Below are positions 8,365 through 19,963 of a stretch of DNA of 64,000 nt, piece after piece (within the stretch, counting starts at the first letter, position 1; each line of letters begins with the position of its first letter). The stretch comes from an uncultured Rhodospirillaceae bacterium. Lineage in GTDB: Bacteria > Pseudomonadota > Alphaproteobacteria > Rhodospirillales > Magnetospirillaceae. Below the pieces are notes generated by a model that saw only the letters and a program-made list of their open reading frames with translations, did no database searches and was not told where the DNA came from. The DNA lies in assembly GCA_937887565.1 (NCBI GenBank), contig CALABS010000005.1, positions 1-64,000 of the forward strand. The letters run 5' to 3'. The translations under genes were made by a program, and so were the position numbers.

Positions 8365-9141
8365 ATGGTTTTCAAGACTCTTCGGGAAGATATCGCCTCC
8401 ATTCGGCAAAGAGACCCCGCGGCCCATTCGTCGCTGGAGGTCATTCTTTGCTATCCCGGACTGCATGCGCTGCTGTTCTACCGGCTCGCCCACTGGTGCT
8501 GGGGCCGGGGATTGCGGGTGCTCGGGCGGTTCGTCTCCCATCTGGGCAAGGTGCTGACCGGCATCGAGATCCATCCCGGCGCCACCATCGGCCGCCGCTT
8601 CTTCATCGACCACGGCACCGGGGTGGTGATCGGCGAGACGGCGGTGGTCGGTGACGACGTCACCCTCTATCACGGGGTCACCCTGGGCGGCACCTCGCTG
8701 CACAAGGGCAAGCGTCATCCCACCCTGGAGGACGGCGTCATCGTCGGCTCGGGGGCCCAGGTCCTGGGTCCGATCACGGTCGGCAACGGGGCGCGCGTCG
8801 GCGCCAACGCGGTGGTGCTGACCGACGTGCCGCCCGGCGTCACCATGGTCGGCATCCCCGCCCGCATGGTCATGCGCCGCCCCAAGCCGGCCGAGGCGGA
8901 GTTCTGCGCCTACGGACTGCCGGGCGAGGATCTGCCCGACCCGGTGGCGCGCGCCATCGACAGCCTGCGTGGCCAGGTGACGACGCTGCTGGAGCGGGTG
9001 GCGGAACTCGAGGGCGAACTGCACGGTCGGGGCAGGGACGAGCCGGCGCGGCTGCCCCGGGTGGTGGCGGACAATGCCGGCGACGACGGAATGGGCGGCG
9101 ACGAGCCGGCCGACAAGGCGGCCGGCGGCAGCCAGCAATAG
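8365..9141 (+). CDS. cysE: Serine O-acetyltransferase
   Basis: Makes O-acetylserine from serine and acetyl-CoA, the committed step of cysteine synthesis. The protein has 258 residues: an N-terminal helical region ([16 protein letters not shown]), then left-handed beta-helix hexapeptide repeats from about residue 70, with catalytic [12 protein letters not shown] and the LGGTS and VGANAVV stretches. The last 60 residues are a variable tail, partly Gly/Asp rich. The ATG at 8365 is chosen over a TTG three codons upstream. It lies 50 bp before iscR behind an IscR-controlled promoter, so cysteine supply appears to be co-regulated with cluster assembly. Confidence 0.93.
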   Translation: MVFKTLREDIASIRQRDPAAHSSLEVILCYPGLHALLFYRLAHWCWGRGLRVLGRFVSHLGKVLTGIEIHPGATIGRRFFIDHGTGVVIGETAVVGDDVTLYHGVTLGGTSLHKGKRHPTLEDGVIVGSGAQVLGPITVGNGARVGANAVVLTDVPPGVTMVGIPARMVMRRPKPAEAEFCAYGLPGEDLPDPVARAIDSLRGQVTTLLERVAELEGELHGRGRDEPARLPRVVADNAGDDGMGGDEPADKAAGGSQQ

Positions 9142-9191
9142 CAACAAGGGGCAAGGGGCGAGGCCCCGAACAGGCACGGGAGTACAAGGTC

Positions 9192-9662
9192 GTGAAACTC
9201 AGCACCAAGGGTCGTTACGCCGTGATGGCGATGGTCGATCTGAGCAGCCATTCCAATGGGGCGCCGGTGGCGCTCGCCGACATCGCCGAGCGGCAGGAGA
9301 TCTCGCTCTCCTACCTCGAGCAGCTGTTCGGCAAGCTTCGCAAGGGCGGTCTGGTCAAGAGCGTTCGCGGTCCGGGCGGCGGCTACCTGCTGGCGCGGCC
9401 GGCCAACCAGATGCGCATCTCGGACATCATCCTGGCGGTGGATGAACCCATCCAGACCACCCGTTGCGCGCCGGGCACCCCGGCGGGATGCCACAACAAC
9501 AAGGGTCGCTGCCTGACCCATGACCTGTGGGAGGAGCTGGGCAACCAGATCTATCTCTACCTGTCGTCGGTGTCGCTGGCCGATGTGTGCGAGCGCCGCA
9601 TCCTGGGAACCTCGGGCATGTTCCACGGCGGCGGCCAGGGCGGCGCGGTCGCGGCCCAGTAG
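9192..9662 (+). CDS. iscR: Rrf2-family Fe-S regulator IscR
   Basis: Transcription factor of 156 residues that senses iron-sulfur cluster status through a [2Fe-2S] cluster and represses the isc operon when loaded. The N-terminus KLSTKGRYAVMAMVDL and wing GPGGGYLLARP are typical of Rrf2 helix-turn-helix proteins. Cluster ligands are visible as Cys92, Cys100, Cys107 and His110 (RCLTH), corresponding to E. coli Cys92, Cys98, Cys104 and His107 with spacers longer by two and one. Translation starts at GTG 9192. A good type-1 IscR box lies ahead of cysE, so autoregulation through that upstream promoter is likely. Confidence 0.94.
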   Translation: MKLSTKGRYAVMAMVDLSSHSNGAPVALADIAERQEISLSYLEQLFGKLRKGGLVKSVRGPGGGYLLARPANQMRISDIILAVDEPIQTTRCAPGTPAGCHNNKGRCLTHDLWEELGNQIYLYLSSVSLADVCERRILGTSGMFHGGGQGGAVAAQ

Positions 9663-9687
9663 TCCCCCTCGCCGGAGTGAAGGCACC

Positions 9688-10827
9688 GTGACCCGGTCGG
9701 CCTATCTCGACTACAACGCCGGCGCCCCCATGCGTCCCGAGGCGGTGGCCGCCATGACGGAGGCGCTCGCGACGGGCGGCAACCCGTCGTCGGTGCACGG
9801 CGCCGGCCGCGACGCCCGCCGCCGCATGGAGGAGGCCCGCGCCCGGGTCGCCGCCCTGGCGGCGGCCGACCCGTCCGGGGTGGTGTTCGCCTCGGGCGGC
9901 ACCGAGGCCAACGCCTTGGCGTTGCGCGGCAGCGGTCGCGACCGGGTGCTGGTTTCGGCGGTCGAACACGCCTCGGTGCGCGAGGCGGTGGCGGCCGAGA
10001 CCATTCCGGTGGGCGGCGACGGCGTCGTCGATCTGGATGCCCTCGACCATCTGCTGGCCGCCGACCCGCGTCCGGCGCTGGTGTCGGTGATGCTGGCCAA
10101 CAACGAGACCGGCGTGATCCAGCCGGTGGCGCGGGTGGCCGAGATGGCGCGCCGCCACGGCGCCCTGGTCCATTGCGACGCCTGCCAGGCGCCGGGGCGG
10201 ATTGTGGTGTCGTTGTCGGACCTGGGTGTCGACTTCCTGACAATGTCGGCCCACAAGCTGGGTGGACCGGCGGGAATCGGCGCCCTGGTGCTGGCCGATC
10301 CCGACTTCGCCTTGGCACCGATCTTGCTGGGTGGAGGGCAGGAACGCCGTCGGCGGGCCGGCACCGAGAACCTGGCCGGCATCGTCGGGTTCGGTGCGGC
10401 GGCGGCCATGGCGGCCGATGACATTGGCTCTGGCGTCGCCATATTAGGGGTGTGTAATTTGCGTGACGACCTCGAGTCCGAGGTCAGGCGTCGGGTTCCC
10501 GATGCCGTCGTGGTGGGCGCCGGCGCGCCCCGGATCGGCAACACCGCCTGCCTGGCCCTGCCCGGGGTGGCGGCGCAGATCCAGGTGGCGGCGCTGGACT
10601 TGGCCGGGGTGATGGTCAGCGCCGGGGCCGCGTGCTCGTCGGGCAAGGTGGCGGAAAGCCACGTGCTGGCGGCCATGGGCCTGGAGCCGGCGATCGCCGG
10701 CTCGGCGGTGAGGGTCAGCCTGGGCTGGGCCAGCCGCCGCGAGGATGTGGATGCCTTCCTGGACGCCTGGACCGAGTTGGCCCGGCGGAAGGGGCTGAGG
10801 GTGAACGAAGCGGCGAAGGCCGCGTGA
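9688..10827 (+). CDS. Cysteine desulfurase paralogue (NifS/IscS-like)
   Basis: PLP-dependent enzyme of 379 residues that would convert cysteine to alanine plus enzyme-bound sulfane sulfur. The PLP lysine is in [10 protein letters not shown] and the active-site cysteine in [10 protein letters not shown]. It is shorter and more divergent than the IscS that follows. A GTG start at 9688 follows GAAGG closely, giving a 25-bp gap from iscR. IscS starts 17 bp downstream. Two desulfurases in tandem is a known arrangement in Rhodospirillales isc operons; division of labour is not evident from sequence. Confidence 0.9.
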   Translation: MTRSAYLDYNAGAPMRPEAVAAMTEALATGGNPSSVHGAGRDARRRMEEARARVAALAAADPSGVVFASGGTEANALALRGSGRDRVLVSAVEHASVREAVAAETIPVGGDGVVDLDALDHLLAADPRPALVSVMLANNETGVIQPVARVAEMARRHGALVHCDACQAPGRIVVSLSDLGVDFLTMSAHKLGGPAGIGALVLADPDFALAPILLGGGQERRRRAGTENLAGIVGFGAAAAMAADDIGSGVAILGVCNLRDDLESEVRRRVPDAVVVGAGAPRIGNTACLALPGVAAQIQVAALDLAGVMVSAGAACSSGKVAESHVLAAMGLEPAIAGSAVRVSLGWASRREDVDAFLDAWTELARRKGLRVNEAAKAA

Positions 10828-10844
10828 GAAAAGGGATTGATGGA

Positions 10845-12080
10845 ATGACCGCGGTCGACAAGAACAGCAAGACGCACCCGATCTACCTGGACTATCAGGC
10901 GACCACCCCCTGCGATCCGCGCGTCGTCGACAAGATGCTGCCGTACTTCACCGAGAAGTTCGGCAACCCGCACTCGCGCAACCACGCCTATGGCTGGGAG
11001 GCGGAAGAGGCGGTCGAGGTCGCCCGCGAGCAGATCGCCGACATCATCGGCGCCGACCCCAAGGAGGTCATCTTCACCTCGGGCGCCACCGAGTCCAACA
11101 ATCTGGCCATCAAGGGCGTCGCGCAGTTCTACCGGGACAAGAAGGACCACGTCGTCACCGTGGTCACCGAGCACAAATGCGTGCTCGACACCTGCCGCCA
11201 CCTGGAGCAGGAAGGCTTCCGCGTCACCTATCTGCCGGTGCGGGCCAACGGCCTGGTCGACCTGGCCGAACTGGAGGCGGCGGTGACCGACAAGACCGCC
11301 GTCGTCTCGGTGATGGGTGTCAACAACGAGATCGGCGTCATCCAGCCGCTGGCCGAGATCGGCGCCATCTGCCGCAAGAAGGGCGCCTTCTTCCACACCG
11401 ACTGCGCCCAGGCGGTGGGCAAGATCCCGCTCGACGTCAATGCCATGAACATCGACCTGATGTCGATCTCGGGTCACAAGCTCTATGGCCCCAAGGGCAT
11501 CGGCGCGCTCTACGTCCGCCGCCGCCCGCGCGTGCGGCTGGTGCCGATGATCAATGGCGGCGGCCAGGAGCGCGGCATGCGCTCGGGCACCCTGGCGACG
11601 CCGCTGTGCGTCGGCCTGGGCGAGGCCTGCCGGCTGGCCAAGGCCGAGATGGGCGCCGAGGCCGAGCGCCTGCGCATGCTGCGCGACCGCCTGCTGGACG
11701 GCGTCCGCGCCCGCCTGCCCGAGGTCTATATCAACGGCGACCTGGAGCAACGCATTCCCGGCAACCTCAACCTGTCCTTCGCCTTCGTCGAGGGCGAGGG
11801 GCTGATGATGGGCGTCAAGGACCTGGCGGTGTCGTCGGGCTCGGCCTGCACCTCGGCCTCGCTGGAGCCGTCCTACGTGCTGCGGGCGCTGGGCGTCGAC
11901 GTGGAGATGGCCCATACCTCGCTGCGGTTCGGCATGGGCCGCTTCACCACCGAGGCCGACATCGACCACGCCATCGACAGCGTGACCAAGGCGGTGGAGC
12001 ATCTGCGGGCCATGAGCCCGCTGTGGGAGATGCACCAGCAGGGCATCGACCTGAAGTCCATCCAGTGGGCAGAGCATTGA
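10845..12080 (+). CDS. iscS: Cysteine desulfurase IscS
   Basis: Main sulfur donor for cluster assembly and tRNA thiolation, 411 residues. The opening [23 protein letters not shown] lysine in [22 protein letters not shown], and the mobile loop [17 protein letters not shown] with the active Cys are canonical. The C-terminus ending SIQWAEH resembles the IscU-binding tail of E. coli IscS. The ATG at 10845 follows AAGGGATTG. The gene sits 102 bp ahead of iscU; the gap contains a dispersed palindromic repeat. Confidence 0.97.
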   Translation: MTAVDKNSKTHPIYLDYQATTPCDPRVVDKMLPYFTEKFGNPHSRNHAYGWEAEEAVEVAREQIADIIGADPKEVIFTSGATESNNLAIKGVAQFYRDKKDHVVTVVTEHKCVLDTCRHLEQEGFRVTYLPVRANGLVDLAELEAAVTDKTAVVSVMGVNNEIGVIQPLAEIGAICRKKGAFFHTDCAQAVGKIPLDVNAMNIDLMSISGHKLYGPKGIGALYVRRRPRVRLVPMINGGGQERGMRSGTLATPLCVGLGEACRLAKAEMGAEAERLRMLRDRLLDGVRARLPEVYINGDLEQRIPGNLNLSFAFVEGEGLMMGVKDLAVSSGSACTSASLEPSYVLRALGVDVEMAHTSLRFGMGRFTTEADIDHAIDSVTKAVEHLRAMSPLWEMHQQGIDLKSIQWAEH

Positions 12081-12091
12081 TGTCTGTCGTC

Positions 12092-12122
12092 CGTCATGGC
12101 CGGGTTCGACCCGGGGGTGACG
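12092..12122. repeat. Dispersed palindromic repeat (GTCATG-CCGGG type), short form
   Basis: A short imperfect palindrome, CGTCATGGCCGGG paired with CCCGGGGGTGACG, fills the iscS-iscU gap. It belongs to the same family as copies at 13611, 16022, 40807 and 60932. It could form a stem-loop in the isc mRNA. Confidence 0.55.
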
Positions 12123-12182
12123 GGGAAAGGAACAAGAGTTTAGAATGATTCCGGCTTTGGCCCGGAATGTTTGGAGGATGAC

Positions 12183-12590
12183 ATGGCTTACAGCGACAAG
12201 GTCGTCGACCACTACGAGAACCCGCGCAACGTGGGCACCCTGGACAAGGACGCCCAGGACGTCGGCACCGGCCTGGTGGGCGCGCCCGCCTGCGGCGACG
12301 TCATGAAGCTTCAGATCAAGGTGAGTGCCGAGGGCATCATCGAGGACGCCAAGTTCAAGACCTTCGGTTGCGGCTCGGCCATCGCCTCGTCGTCGCTGGT
12401 GACCGAGTGGGTCAAGGGCAAGACGCTGGACGAGGCCGCCCAGATCAAGAACACCGAGATCGCCCAGGAACTGGCCCTGCCGCCGGTCAAGATCCACTGT
12501 TCGGTGCTGGCCGAGGATGCTATCAAGGCCGCCATCGCCGATTACAAGAAGAAGTCCGGCACCGGCGAGCCCGAAGCGGCGGCCGAGTAG
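12183..12590 (+). CDS. iscU: Fe-S cluster assembly scaffold IscU
   Basis: Scaffold on which [2Fe-2S] clusters are built, 135 residues. The three ligand cysteines are in APACGDV (with the conserved Asp), KTFGCGSAIASSS and KIHCSVLAED. The HscA-recognition motif LPPVK immediately precedes the third cysteine. The ATG at 12183 follows GGAGG by 5 nt; an in-frame TTG four codons earlier overlaps that site and is unlikely. The C-terminus is extended by a short Gly/Glu/Ala tail. Confidence 0.97.
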   Translation: MAYSDKVVDHYENPRNVGTLDKDAQDVGTGLVGAPACGDVMKLQIKVSAEGIIEDAKFKTFGCGSAIASSSLVTEWVKGKTLDEAAQIKNTEIAQELALPPVKIHCSVLAEDAIKAAIADYKKKSGTGEPEAAAE

Positions 12591-12613
12591 GGCACAGGAA
12601 GAGAGGACCACGC

Positions 12614-12952
12614 ATGGAACGCAACGCGCCGCTGACCATCACCGATTCCGCCGCCGAGCGGGTCAAGGCCCTGCTCGCCGGCCGCGGCAAGCCGTCCGCC
12701 GGCATCCGCATCGGCGTGCGCGCCAAGGGCTGCTCGGGGATGTCCTATACCCTGGAATTCGCCGACGAGCGGACCCCCTTCGACGAGGTCGTCGAGGACA
12801 AGGGGGTCACCGTGCTCATCGATCCCAAGGCGACCATGTTCATCCTCGGCACCGAGATGGACTACGTCGAGGAGAAGATGCAGACGGGCTTCGTGTTCCG
12901 GAACCCCAACGAGAAAGGCCGCTGCGGCTGTGGCGAGTCCTTCCACGTCTGA
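12614..12952 (+). CDS. iscA: A-type Fe-S carrier protein IscA
   Basis: Carrier that accepts clusters from IscU and passes them to apoproteins, 112 residues. The three ligands are in AKGCSGMSY and in the C-terminal GRCGCGESF motif, diagnostic of the HesB/IscA family. A GAGAGG site precedes the ATG at 12614; iscU lies 23 bp upstream and hscB 22 bp downstream. Confidence 0.96.
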   Translation: MERNAPLTITDSAAERVKALLAGRGKPSAGIRIGVRAKGCSGMSYTLEFADERTPFDEVVEDKGVTVLIDPKATMFILGTEMDYVEEKMQTGFVFRNPNEKGRCGCGESFHV

Positions 12953-12974
12953 TCCTGTGTCCTTCGGGGGAACC

Positions 12975-13598
12975 ATGACCGCGCAAGCCGCCGCCGTCTC
13001 GCCATGCTGGTCCTGCAAGGGGCCGGTGGCCTCGCGGGCGCTGTTCTGTTCGGTGTGCGGCGCCGTGCAGGGGCCGGGCGCCGTCGATCACTTCTCGCGC
13101 CTGGGCCTTCGGCCGACCTTCGACCTGGATATGGACGAGCTGGAGCGCCAGTATTTCGGCTTCCAGCGCCGCCTGCATCCTGACCGTTTCGCCGGCAAGT
13201 CGCCCAGGGAACGGGCATTGTCGCAAAGCCAGGCCACCGCGCTGAACGAGGCCTACGAGACGCTGAAGGACCCGCTGAAGCGCGCCGCCTACCTGCTCAG
13301 GCTGCTGGGACGCGAGGTCGACCTCACCGCCTGCGGCACCATCAACGACCCCGAATTGCTGATGGAGCAGATGGAGAAGCGCGAGGCCATCGCCGAGGCC
13401 GAAAGCGTCGAGGCCATCACCAGGCTGTCGGCCGCCGCCGACGCCGACGTGCTGGCCGATGTCTGCCACGTCTCCGCCGCCTTCAACGCCGGCGACCTGG
13501 ACGAGGCGGCGCGCCTGACCATGCGCCTCAAATACCTCACCAAGCTGGCCGAGGAGGCCCGCGCCAGGAAGGCCCGCATGACGCGGGCGCTGCCGTAA
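12975..13598 (+). CDS. hscB: Co-chaperone HscB with N-terminal zinc ribbon
   Basis: J-domain partner that delivers IscU to HscA, 207 residues against about 170 in E. coli. The extra N-terminus carries two CxxC pairs (CWSC and CSVC, about 14 residues apart), a likely zinc ribbon of the kind known from mitochondrial/metazoan HSC20. The J-domain follows with RRLHPDRFAGKSPRERA (HPD intact) and the C-terminal helical bundle that binds IscU. The ATG at 12975 is chosen because an earlier in-frame ATG at 12930 would overlap iscA. The zinc-binding role is inferred from cysteine spacing. Confidence 0.92.
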   Translation: MTAQAAAVSPCWSCKGPVASRALFCSVCGAVQGPGAVDHFSRLGLRPTFDLDMDELERQYFGFQRRLHPDRFAGKSPRERALSQSQATALNEAYETLKDPLKRAAYLLRLLGREVDLTACGTINDPELLMEQMEKREAIAEAESVEAITRLSAAADADVLADVCHVSAAFNAGDLDEAARLTMRLKYLTKLAEEARARKARMTRALP

Positions 13599-13610
13599 GG
13601 GTAAGAACAA

Positions 13611-13711
13611 TCGCCGTCATGCCCGGACCTGGTCTGGGCATTCCCGTGGAGCTGTCCGGCGCCGTGCTGCCCGCGCCACGCGGATGGCCGTGACAAGCAC
13701 GGCGATGACGG
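13611..13711. repeat. Dispersed palindromic repeat (GTCATGCCCGG type)
   Basis: Intergenic element of about 100 bp between hscB and hscA. Its ends are inverted (CGCCGTCATGCC at the left, GGCGATGACG at the right), with GCCCGG/CTGGGC inner arms. Related copies occur at 12092, 16022, 40807 and 60932. Confidence 0.7.
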
Positions 13712-13735
13712 TCTGGTGGAATGAAAGGAAGAGCG

Positions 13736-15658
<1,923 letters not shown>

Positions 15659-15669
15659 GAAGGCCTGAA

Positions 15670-16008
15670 ATGCCCAAGATGACGTTCATCCAGCCGGACG
15701 GCACCCGTATCGAGGTCGAGGCGCCCGAGGGGCTGTCGGTGCTCGAGGTCGCGCACCGCAACAAGATCGACCTGGAGGGCGCCTGCGAGGGCTCGCTGGC
15801 CTGCTCGACCTGCCACATCGTCGTGGCGCCGGAATGGTACGACAAGCTGACCCCGGCCTCGGATGACGAGGAGGACATGCTGGACCTGGCCTTCGGCCTG
15901 ACCAGCACCTCGCGCCTGGGCTGCCAGATCATCATGAACAAGGACCTGGACGGCCTGACCGTGACCCTGCCGGCCGCCACCCGCAACATGATGGTCGACA
16001 AGAAGTGA
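15670..16008 (+). CDS. fdx: ISC-type [2Fe-2S] ferredoxin
   Basis: Adrenodoxin-like ferredoxin of 112 residues that supplies electrons during cluster assembly. The ligand pattern is [10 protein letters not shown] (C-x5-C-x2-C) plus the distal Cys in SRLGCQIIM. An AGGAAGG site lies before the ATG. It is the penultimate gene of the isc operon, 11 bp after hscA. Confidence 0.97.
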   Translation: MPKMTFIQPDGTRIEVEAPEGLSVLEVAHRNKIDLEGACEGSLACSTCHIVVAPEWYDKLTPASDDEEDMLDLAFGLTSTSRLGCQIIMNKDLDGLTVTLPAATRNMMVDKK

Positions 16009-16021
16009 CGGGCGCCGAGCC

Positions 16022-16050
16022 CGTCATCCCTCGCTTCCGCCCGGGGTGAC
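16022..16050. repeat. Dispersed palindromic repeat, short form
   Basis: CGTCATCCC and GGGGTGAC form an imperfect inverted pair in the 54-bp gap between fdx and iscX. It is a shortened member of the GTCAT family seen elsewhere in the window. Confidence 0.45.
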
Positions 16051-16062
16051 AGGAGCACAACC

Positions 16063-16257
16063 ATGAAGTGGACCGATGTCCGCGACATCGCCATCGCGCT
16101 CGAGGACGCCCATCCCGACGCGGACAACGTCAACCTGCGCTTCACCGACCTGCACCGCTGGGTCTGCGAGCTGGAGGGGTTCGACGACGACCCCCAGAAA
16201 TCCAATGAAAAGGTCCTGGAAGCCATCCAGATGGCCTGGATCGACGAGCGGGATTAG
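16063..16257 (+). CDS. iscX: IscX (YfhJ) Fe-S assembly protein
   Basis: Small acidic protein of 64 residues that binds IscS and iron and tunes cluster assembly alongside frataxin. [21 protein letters not shown] and the ending AWIDERD are characteristic. It is the last isc gene; a GTG start for the next gene comes 12 bp later. Confidence 0.93.
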   Translation: MKWTDVRDIAIALEDAHPDADNVNLRFTDLHRWVCELEGFDDDPQKSNEKVLEAIQMAWIDERD

Positions 16258-16269
16258 GCCGCGCCAGCC

Positions 16270-16959
16270 GTGCTGAACGCCCTGCCTCCGTGGGACGTGG
16301 CGGCCCTGGCCGGCTTCGCCGGGCTGTGGGTGGGCTACACCCTGCTGGCCGATCACCGCACCCTGCTGGGGCGATCGCTGTCGGGGGTGATGGCCCGTCA
16401 TCGCGTCCTGTGGCTGCGCGCCATGTGCGACCGCGACAACCGCATCGGCGACAGCAGCCTGATGGCCAACCTGATGCGCAGCGTGTCGTTCTTCGCCTCG
16501 GCGACGGTGCTGATCCTGGGGGGCGTGTTCGCGCTGCTGGCGGCGGGAGAGAGCGCCTATCAAGTGTTCCGCTCGCTGCCCCTGGCCGAGGCCTCGGGCC
16601 TGGGGGCCTTCGAGACCAAGGTCGTCCTCCTGGCCATGGTGTTCGTCTACGCCTTCTTCCAAATCACCTGGTCGCTGCGGCAGTTCAACTACTGTTGCAT
16701 CCTCATCGGCTCGGCGCCGCCGCCGTCCTCCGCCGACGAGGTCAAGGACGCCTACGCGGCGCGGGCCGCCCGCCTGCAGGGGCTGGCCGCCAACAGCTTC
16801 AACCGGGGCCTGCGCGCCTATTATTTCGCCCTGGCCATGCTGGCGTGGTTCGCCGGGCCGTGGGCCTTCCTGGCCGCCACGGCGGCGGTGGTGGCGGTGC
16901 TCTACCGCCGCGAGTTCCGCTCCAAGACCCTGAGAGTGCTGGCGGGCGGCCTCGGGTGA
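16270..16959 (+). CDS. DUF599 family membrane protein
   Basis: Integral membrane protein of 229 residues and unknown function. The family signature is seen in HRVLWLRAMCDRDNRIGDSSL and LMRSVSFFASATVLILGG. About four membrane helices are apparent: residues 8-27, 73-97, 115-140 and 185-215. It starts at GTG 16270, only 12 bp after iscX, so it may be read through from the isc operon, but there is no known functional link. Confidence 0.85.
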   Translation: MLNALPPWDVAALAGFAGLWVGYTLLADHRTLLGRSLSGVMARHRVLWLRAMCDRDNRIGDSSLMANLMRSVSFFASATVLILGGVFALLAAGESAYQVFRSLPLAEASGLGAFETKVVLLAMVFVYAFFQITWSLRQFNYCCILIGSAPPPSSADEVKDAYAARAARLQGLAANSFNRGLRAYYFALAMLAWFAGPWAFLAATAAVVAVLYRREFRSKTLRVLAGGLG

Positions 16960-17045
16960 TCCGTCGAACGTGCCGCGCGCCGTGTGCGTTTCATCCATCG
17001 CAGGTTGATAGATGACCCGTCGTCATTCTTACCCCCGCGTTCATC

Positions 17046-17073
17046 ATATTCTATATTAGTGAATATCGAATAT
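17046..17073. promoter_or_regulatory. AT-rich inverted repeat upstream of chemoreceptor gene
   Basis: ATATTC, 9 nt, GAATAT, followed at once by a further CGAATAT copy, gives an inverted repeat with an extra half-site 18 bp before the chemoreceptor start. It stands out as AT-rich in a GC-rich genome and may be an operator or part of a promoter. No regulator can be named. Confidence 0.3.
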
Positions 17074-17090
17074 GCGTGGAGGGCGGTGTC

Positions 17091-18788
17091 ATGCTTGCCA
17101 ACCTGTCCATCTCCAAGAAAATCCTGGTGGTGATTCTCCTCCTCGGCCTCGTCGCGGCGGGCGTGGCCGCCTTGGGGGTGACCGGCCTGTCGTCGGTGAC
17201 CAGCGATGCCGGCGAGATCGGCGAGACCGCCAACGAAATCCGGGTGGCTGCGCGCCTCAACGAGAACGTGGTCGAGCTCAATCGTGCCGAGTACTGGGCC
17301 GCCACCGACGCCCAGGCCCTTGGCGCCATCGCCGAGAACGTGCGCGACGTGCGGGCCAGGATGGAGGATCGTCTGCGCCGCCTCAAGGAGCACGCCGGCG
17401 TCAATCAGATGCGAATGCTGCAGGAGATCGACACCGCCTACGCGACCTACGCCAAGTCGCTCCAGGACTCGCTGAGGCTGGCCGAGAAGCACCGGGACAG
17501 CATGGAAATGGATGCCGCTCGCGCCGAGATCATGACGCAGGTCAAGGTCAGCCGTGCCAATGCCCGCGTGCTGCGTGACAAGGTCAACGAATACGTGACC
17601 TATACCGACACCAAGAGCGACGCGATCCAGAAAGAGGCCGGCGAGAACGCCTCGTTCCTGTCGCGCCTGATGATCGGTGGCGCCACCGCCGGCATCCTCG
17701 TGGGCCTTGTCCTCGGCGTCCTGTTGTCCCGGTTCGGCATCGTCGCCCCCATCGTCCGGGTCGTCGCGGTGCTGCGCGAACTGGCCAACGGCCGCCTGGA
17801 GGTGGAGATCGTCGGCGACAAGCGCGGCGACGAGGTCGGCGACATCGCGCGCACCGCCCTGGTATTCCGCGACAACGCCCGCGAGGCCGAACGCCTGCGC
17901 GCCGAACAGGCTGCCGCCGAAGAGCGCGCCGAGGCCGAGAAGAAGCGGATGATGCACGAACTGGCCGACCGTTTCGAGGCCCGGGTCAAGGACCTGATCG
18001 TCGGCGTGTCGTCGGCCGCCTCCGAGCTTCAGGCCACCTCGCAACAACTCTCGGCCACCGCCGAGGAGACCAGCCGCCAGGCGTCGGCGGTGTCGGCGGC
18101 GTCCGAGCAGACCTCGGCCAATGTGCAGACGGTGGCCTCGGCCACCGAGGAACTGTCCGCTTCCATCGGCGAGATCACCCGCCAGATCAACGACGCCGCC
18201 ACCCGCACCAAGGTGGTGGCCGAGGATGCCGGCCGGACCGACCAGGCCGTCAACCAGTTGGCATCCACCGCCACCCGTATCGGCGAGATCGTCGCCCTGA
18301 TCAACGACATCGCCAGCCAGACCAACCTGCTGGCGCTCAACGCCACCATCGAGGCGGCACGGGCCGGCGAGGCCGGCAAGGGCTTCGCGGTGGTCGCCAA
18401 CGAGGTCAAGAGCCTGGCCAACCAGACCGCCAAGGCCACCGACGAGATCGGCTCGCAGGTCGCCACCATCCAGCAGGCGGTGGATGAGGCGGTGCGGGCG
18501 GTCGGCAAGATCGTCGGCGCGGTGGGCGACGTGGACAAGATCACCGCCACCATCGCCGCCTCGGCCGAGCAGCAGTCGGCCGCCACCAACGAGATCTCGC
18601 GCAATGTCGGCGAGGCCGCCTCCGGCGCCCAGGAGGTCAGCGGCAACATCGTCGGCGTCATGCGGGCGTCGGAGGAGACCGGCGCCGCCTCGGGGGTGGT
18701 TCTGGAATCCGCCAGTGAACTGGCGCGCCAGTCGGCCAGCCTGTCGCAGGAGGTGTCGTCCTTCCTGTCCGAGGTGCGGGCGGCCTGA
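17091..18788 (+). CDS. Methyl-accepting chemotaxis protein
   Basis: Chemoreceptor of 565 residues. A first membrane helix (residues 10-30), a periplasmic four-helix-bundle-like region (about 31-190), a second helix near 195-215 and a HAMP domain ([18 protein letters not shown]) precede the coiled-coil signalling domain. The signalling hairpin tip is readable as [22 protein letters not shown], shown here only in part by its core IEAARAGE. The ATG at 17091 follows GGAGG by about 7 nt. The ligand is unknown. No che genes lie nearby. Confidence 0.93.
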   Translation: MLANLSISKKILVVILLLGLVAAGVAALGVTGLSSVTSDAGEIGETANEIRVAARLNENVVELNRAEYWAATDAQALGAIAENVRDVRARMEDRLRRLKEHAGVNQMRMLQEIDTAYATYAKSLQDSLRLAEKHRDSMEMDAARAEIMTQVKVSRANARVLRDKVNEYVTYTDTKSDAIQKEAGENASFLSRLMIGGATAGILVGLVLGVLLSRFGIVAPIVRVVAVLRELANGRLEVEIVGDKRGDEVGDIARTALVFRDNAREAERLRAEQAAAEERAEAEKKRMMHELADRFEARVKDLIVGVSSAASELQATSQQLSATAEETSRQASAVSAASEQTSANVQTVASATEELSASIGEITRQINDAATRTKVVAEDAGRTDQAVNQLASTATRIGEIVALINDIASQTNLLALNATIEAARAGEAGKGFAVVANEVKSLANQTAKATDEIGSQVATIQQAVDEAVRAVGKIVGAVGDVDKITATIAASAEQQSAATNEISRNVGEAASGAQEVSGNIVGVMRASEETGAASGVVLESASELARQSASLSQEVSSFLSEVRAA

Positions 18789-18840
18789 GGCGGCCCTCGC
18801 CGCTGTTGCATCCTCGCCCCCGCTCCGCATATACGGGGCC

Positions 18841-19959
18841 ATGGTCACTCACTCCCATGGCCCCGGGCAGGGGCTTCCCCGCGGCAGCCGCATCGTCGTC
18901 GCCATGTCCGGAGGCGTCGATTCCTCCGCAACCGCCGCCCTGCTGGTCGAACAGGGGTACGACGTGGTGGGCGTCACCCTGCAGCTCTACGATCACGGCG
19001 CCGCCACCTGCCGCACCAACACCTGCTGTGCCGGCAAGGACATCCACGACGCCCGGGCCGTCGCCGACGCCCTGGGCATCCCGCACTACGTGCTGGATAT
19101 GGAGGCGGTGTTCAGGGCCGACGTGATCGAGGCCTTCGCCGGGTCCTACGCCCGTGGCGAGACCCCGATCCCCTGCGTGCTGTGCAATCAGACGGTCAAG
19201 TTCCGCGACCTGGCGGCGGCGGCCCGCGACCTGGGCGCCGACGCCCTGGCCACCGGTCACTATGTGCGCCGCGAGGACGGCGAGGCGGGGCCGGTGATGC
19301 TGCGCGGCGTCGATCCGACCCGCGACCAGAGCTATTTCCTGTTCGCCACCACCCGCGAGCAACTGGCATTCCTGCGCTTCCCCCTCGGCGGCATCGCCGG
19401 CAAGGCCGAGACGCGGGCCATCGCCGCCCGCCACCGACTGCCGGTGGCCGCCAAGCGCGACAGCCAGGACATCTGCTTCGTCCCCGACGGAGACTACGCG
19501 GCGGTGGTCGGCCGCTTGCGGCCCGGGGCCGCCGAACCGGGCGACATCGTCGATCTCGACGGGCGGGTGCTGGGCGGGCATCGCGGCGTCATCCACTACA
19601 CCATCGGCCAGCGCAAGGGCCTCGGCATCGGCGGTGCCGGCGCCGCCCTCTATGTTGTGCGCCTTGAGCCCGAGGCCGGCCGGGTGGTGGTCGGCCCCCG
19701 CGAGGCGCTGGCGCGCTCGCAGGTTCGGCTGCGCGGCGTCAACTGGCTGGGCGACGACGACGAGCGCGAGGCGCGGGTGGCGGTCAAGGTGCGGTCCACC
19801 CGGCCGCCGGCGGCGGCCACCCTGCGGCGCCTCGACGGCGGCGAGGCCGAGGTGTGCCTGGACCGGGCCGAGGAGGGGGTGGCGCCCGGCCAGGCCTGCG
19901 TCTTCTATCGCGGCGAGCGCGTGCTCGGCGGCGGCTGGATTTCCTCCACCGGCGGATAG
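18841..19959 (+). CDS. mnmA: tRNA-specific 2-thiouridylase MnmA
   Basis: Adds the 2-thio group to wobble uridine-34 in tRNA-Glu, -Gln and -Lys using sulfur relayed from IscS. The protein has 372 residues. The PP-loop is [15 protein letters not shown]; the catalytic cysteines lie in [12 protein letters not shown] and in [16 protein letters not shown]-free ATG at 18841 is used; the stop is 4 bp from that of the convergent stress-protein gene. Proximity to the isc operon fits the shared sulfur source but is not proof of co-regulation. Confidence 0.96.
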   Translation: MVTHSHGPGQGLPRGSRIVVAMSGGVDSSATAALLVEQGYDVVGVTLQLYDHGAATCRTNTCCAGKDIHDARAVADALGIPHYVLDMEAVFRADVIEAFAGSYARGETPIPCVLCNQTVKFRDLAAAARDLGADALATGHYVRREDGEAGPVMLRGVDPTRDQSYFLFATTREQLAFLRFPLGGIAGKAETRAIAARHRLPVAAKRDSQDICFVPDGDYAAVVGRLRPGAAEPGDIVDLDGRVLGGHRGVIHYTIGQRKGLGIGGAGAALYVVRLEPEAGRVVVGPREALARSQVRLRGVNWLGDDDEREARVAVKVRSTRPPAAATLRRLDGGEAEVCLDRAEEGVAPGQACVFYRGERVLGGGWISSTGG

Positions 19960-19963
19960 GGCT

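Noticed and set aside
9711..12611. A minus-strand open frame of 966 codons opposite the two desulfurase genes
   Set aside because: Its translation is low-complexity and matches no family; the plus-strand isc genes explain the sequence.
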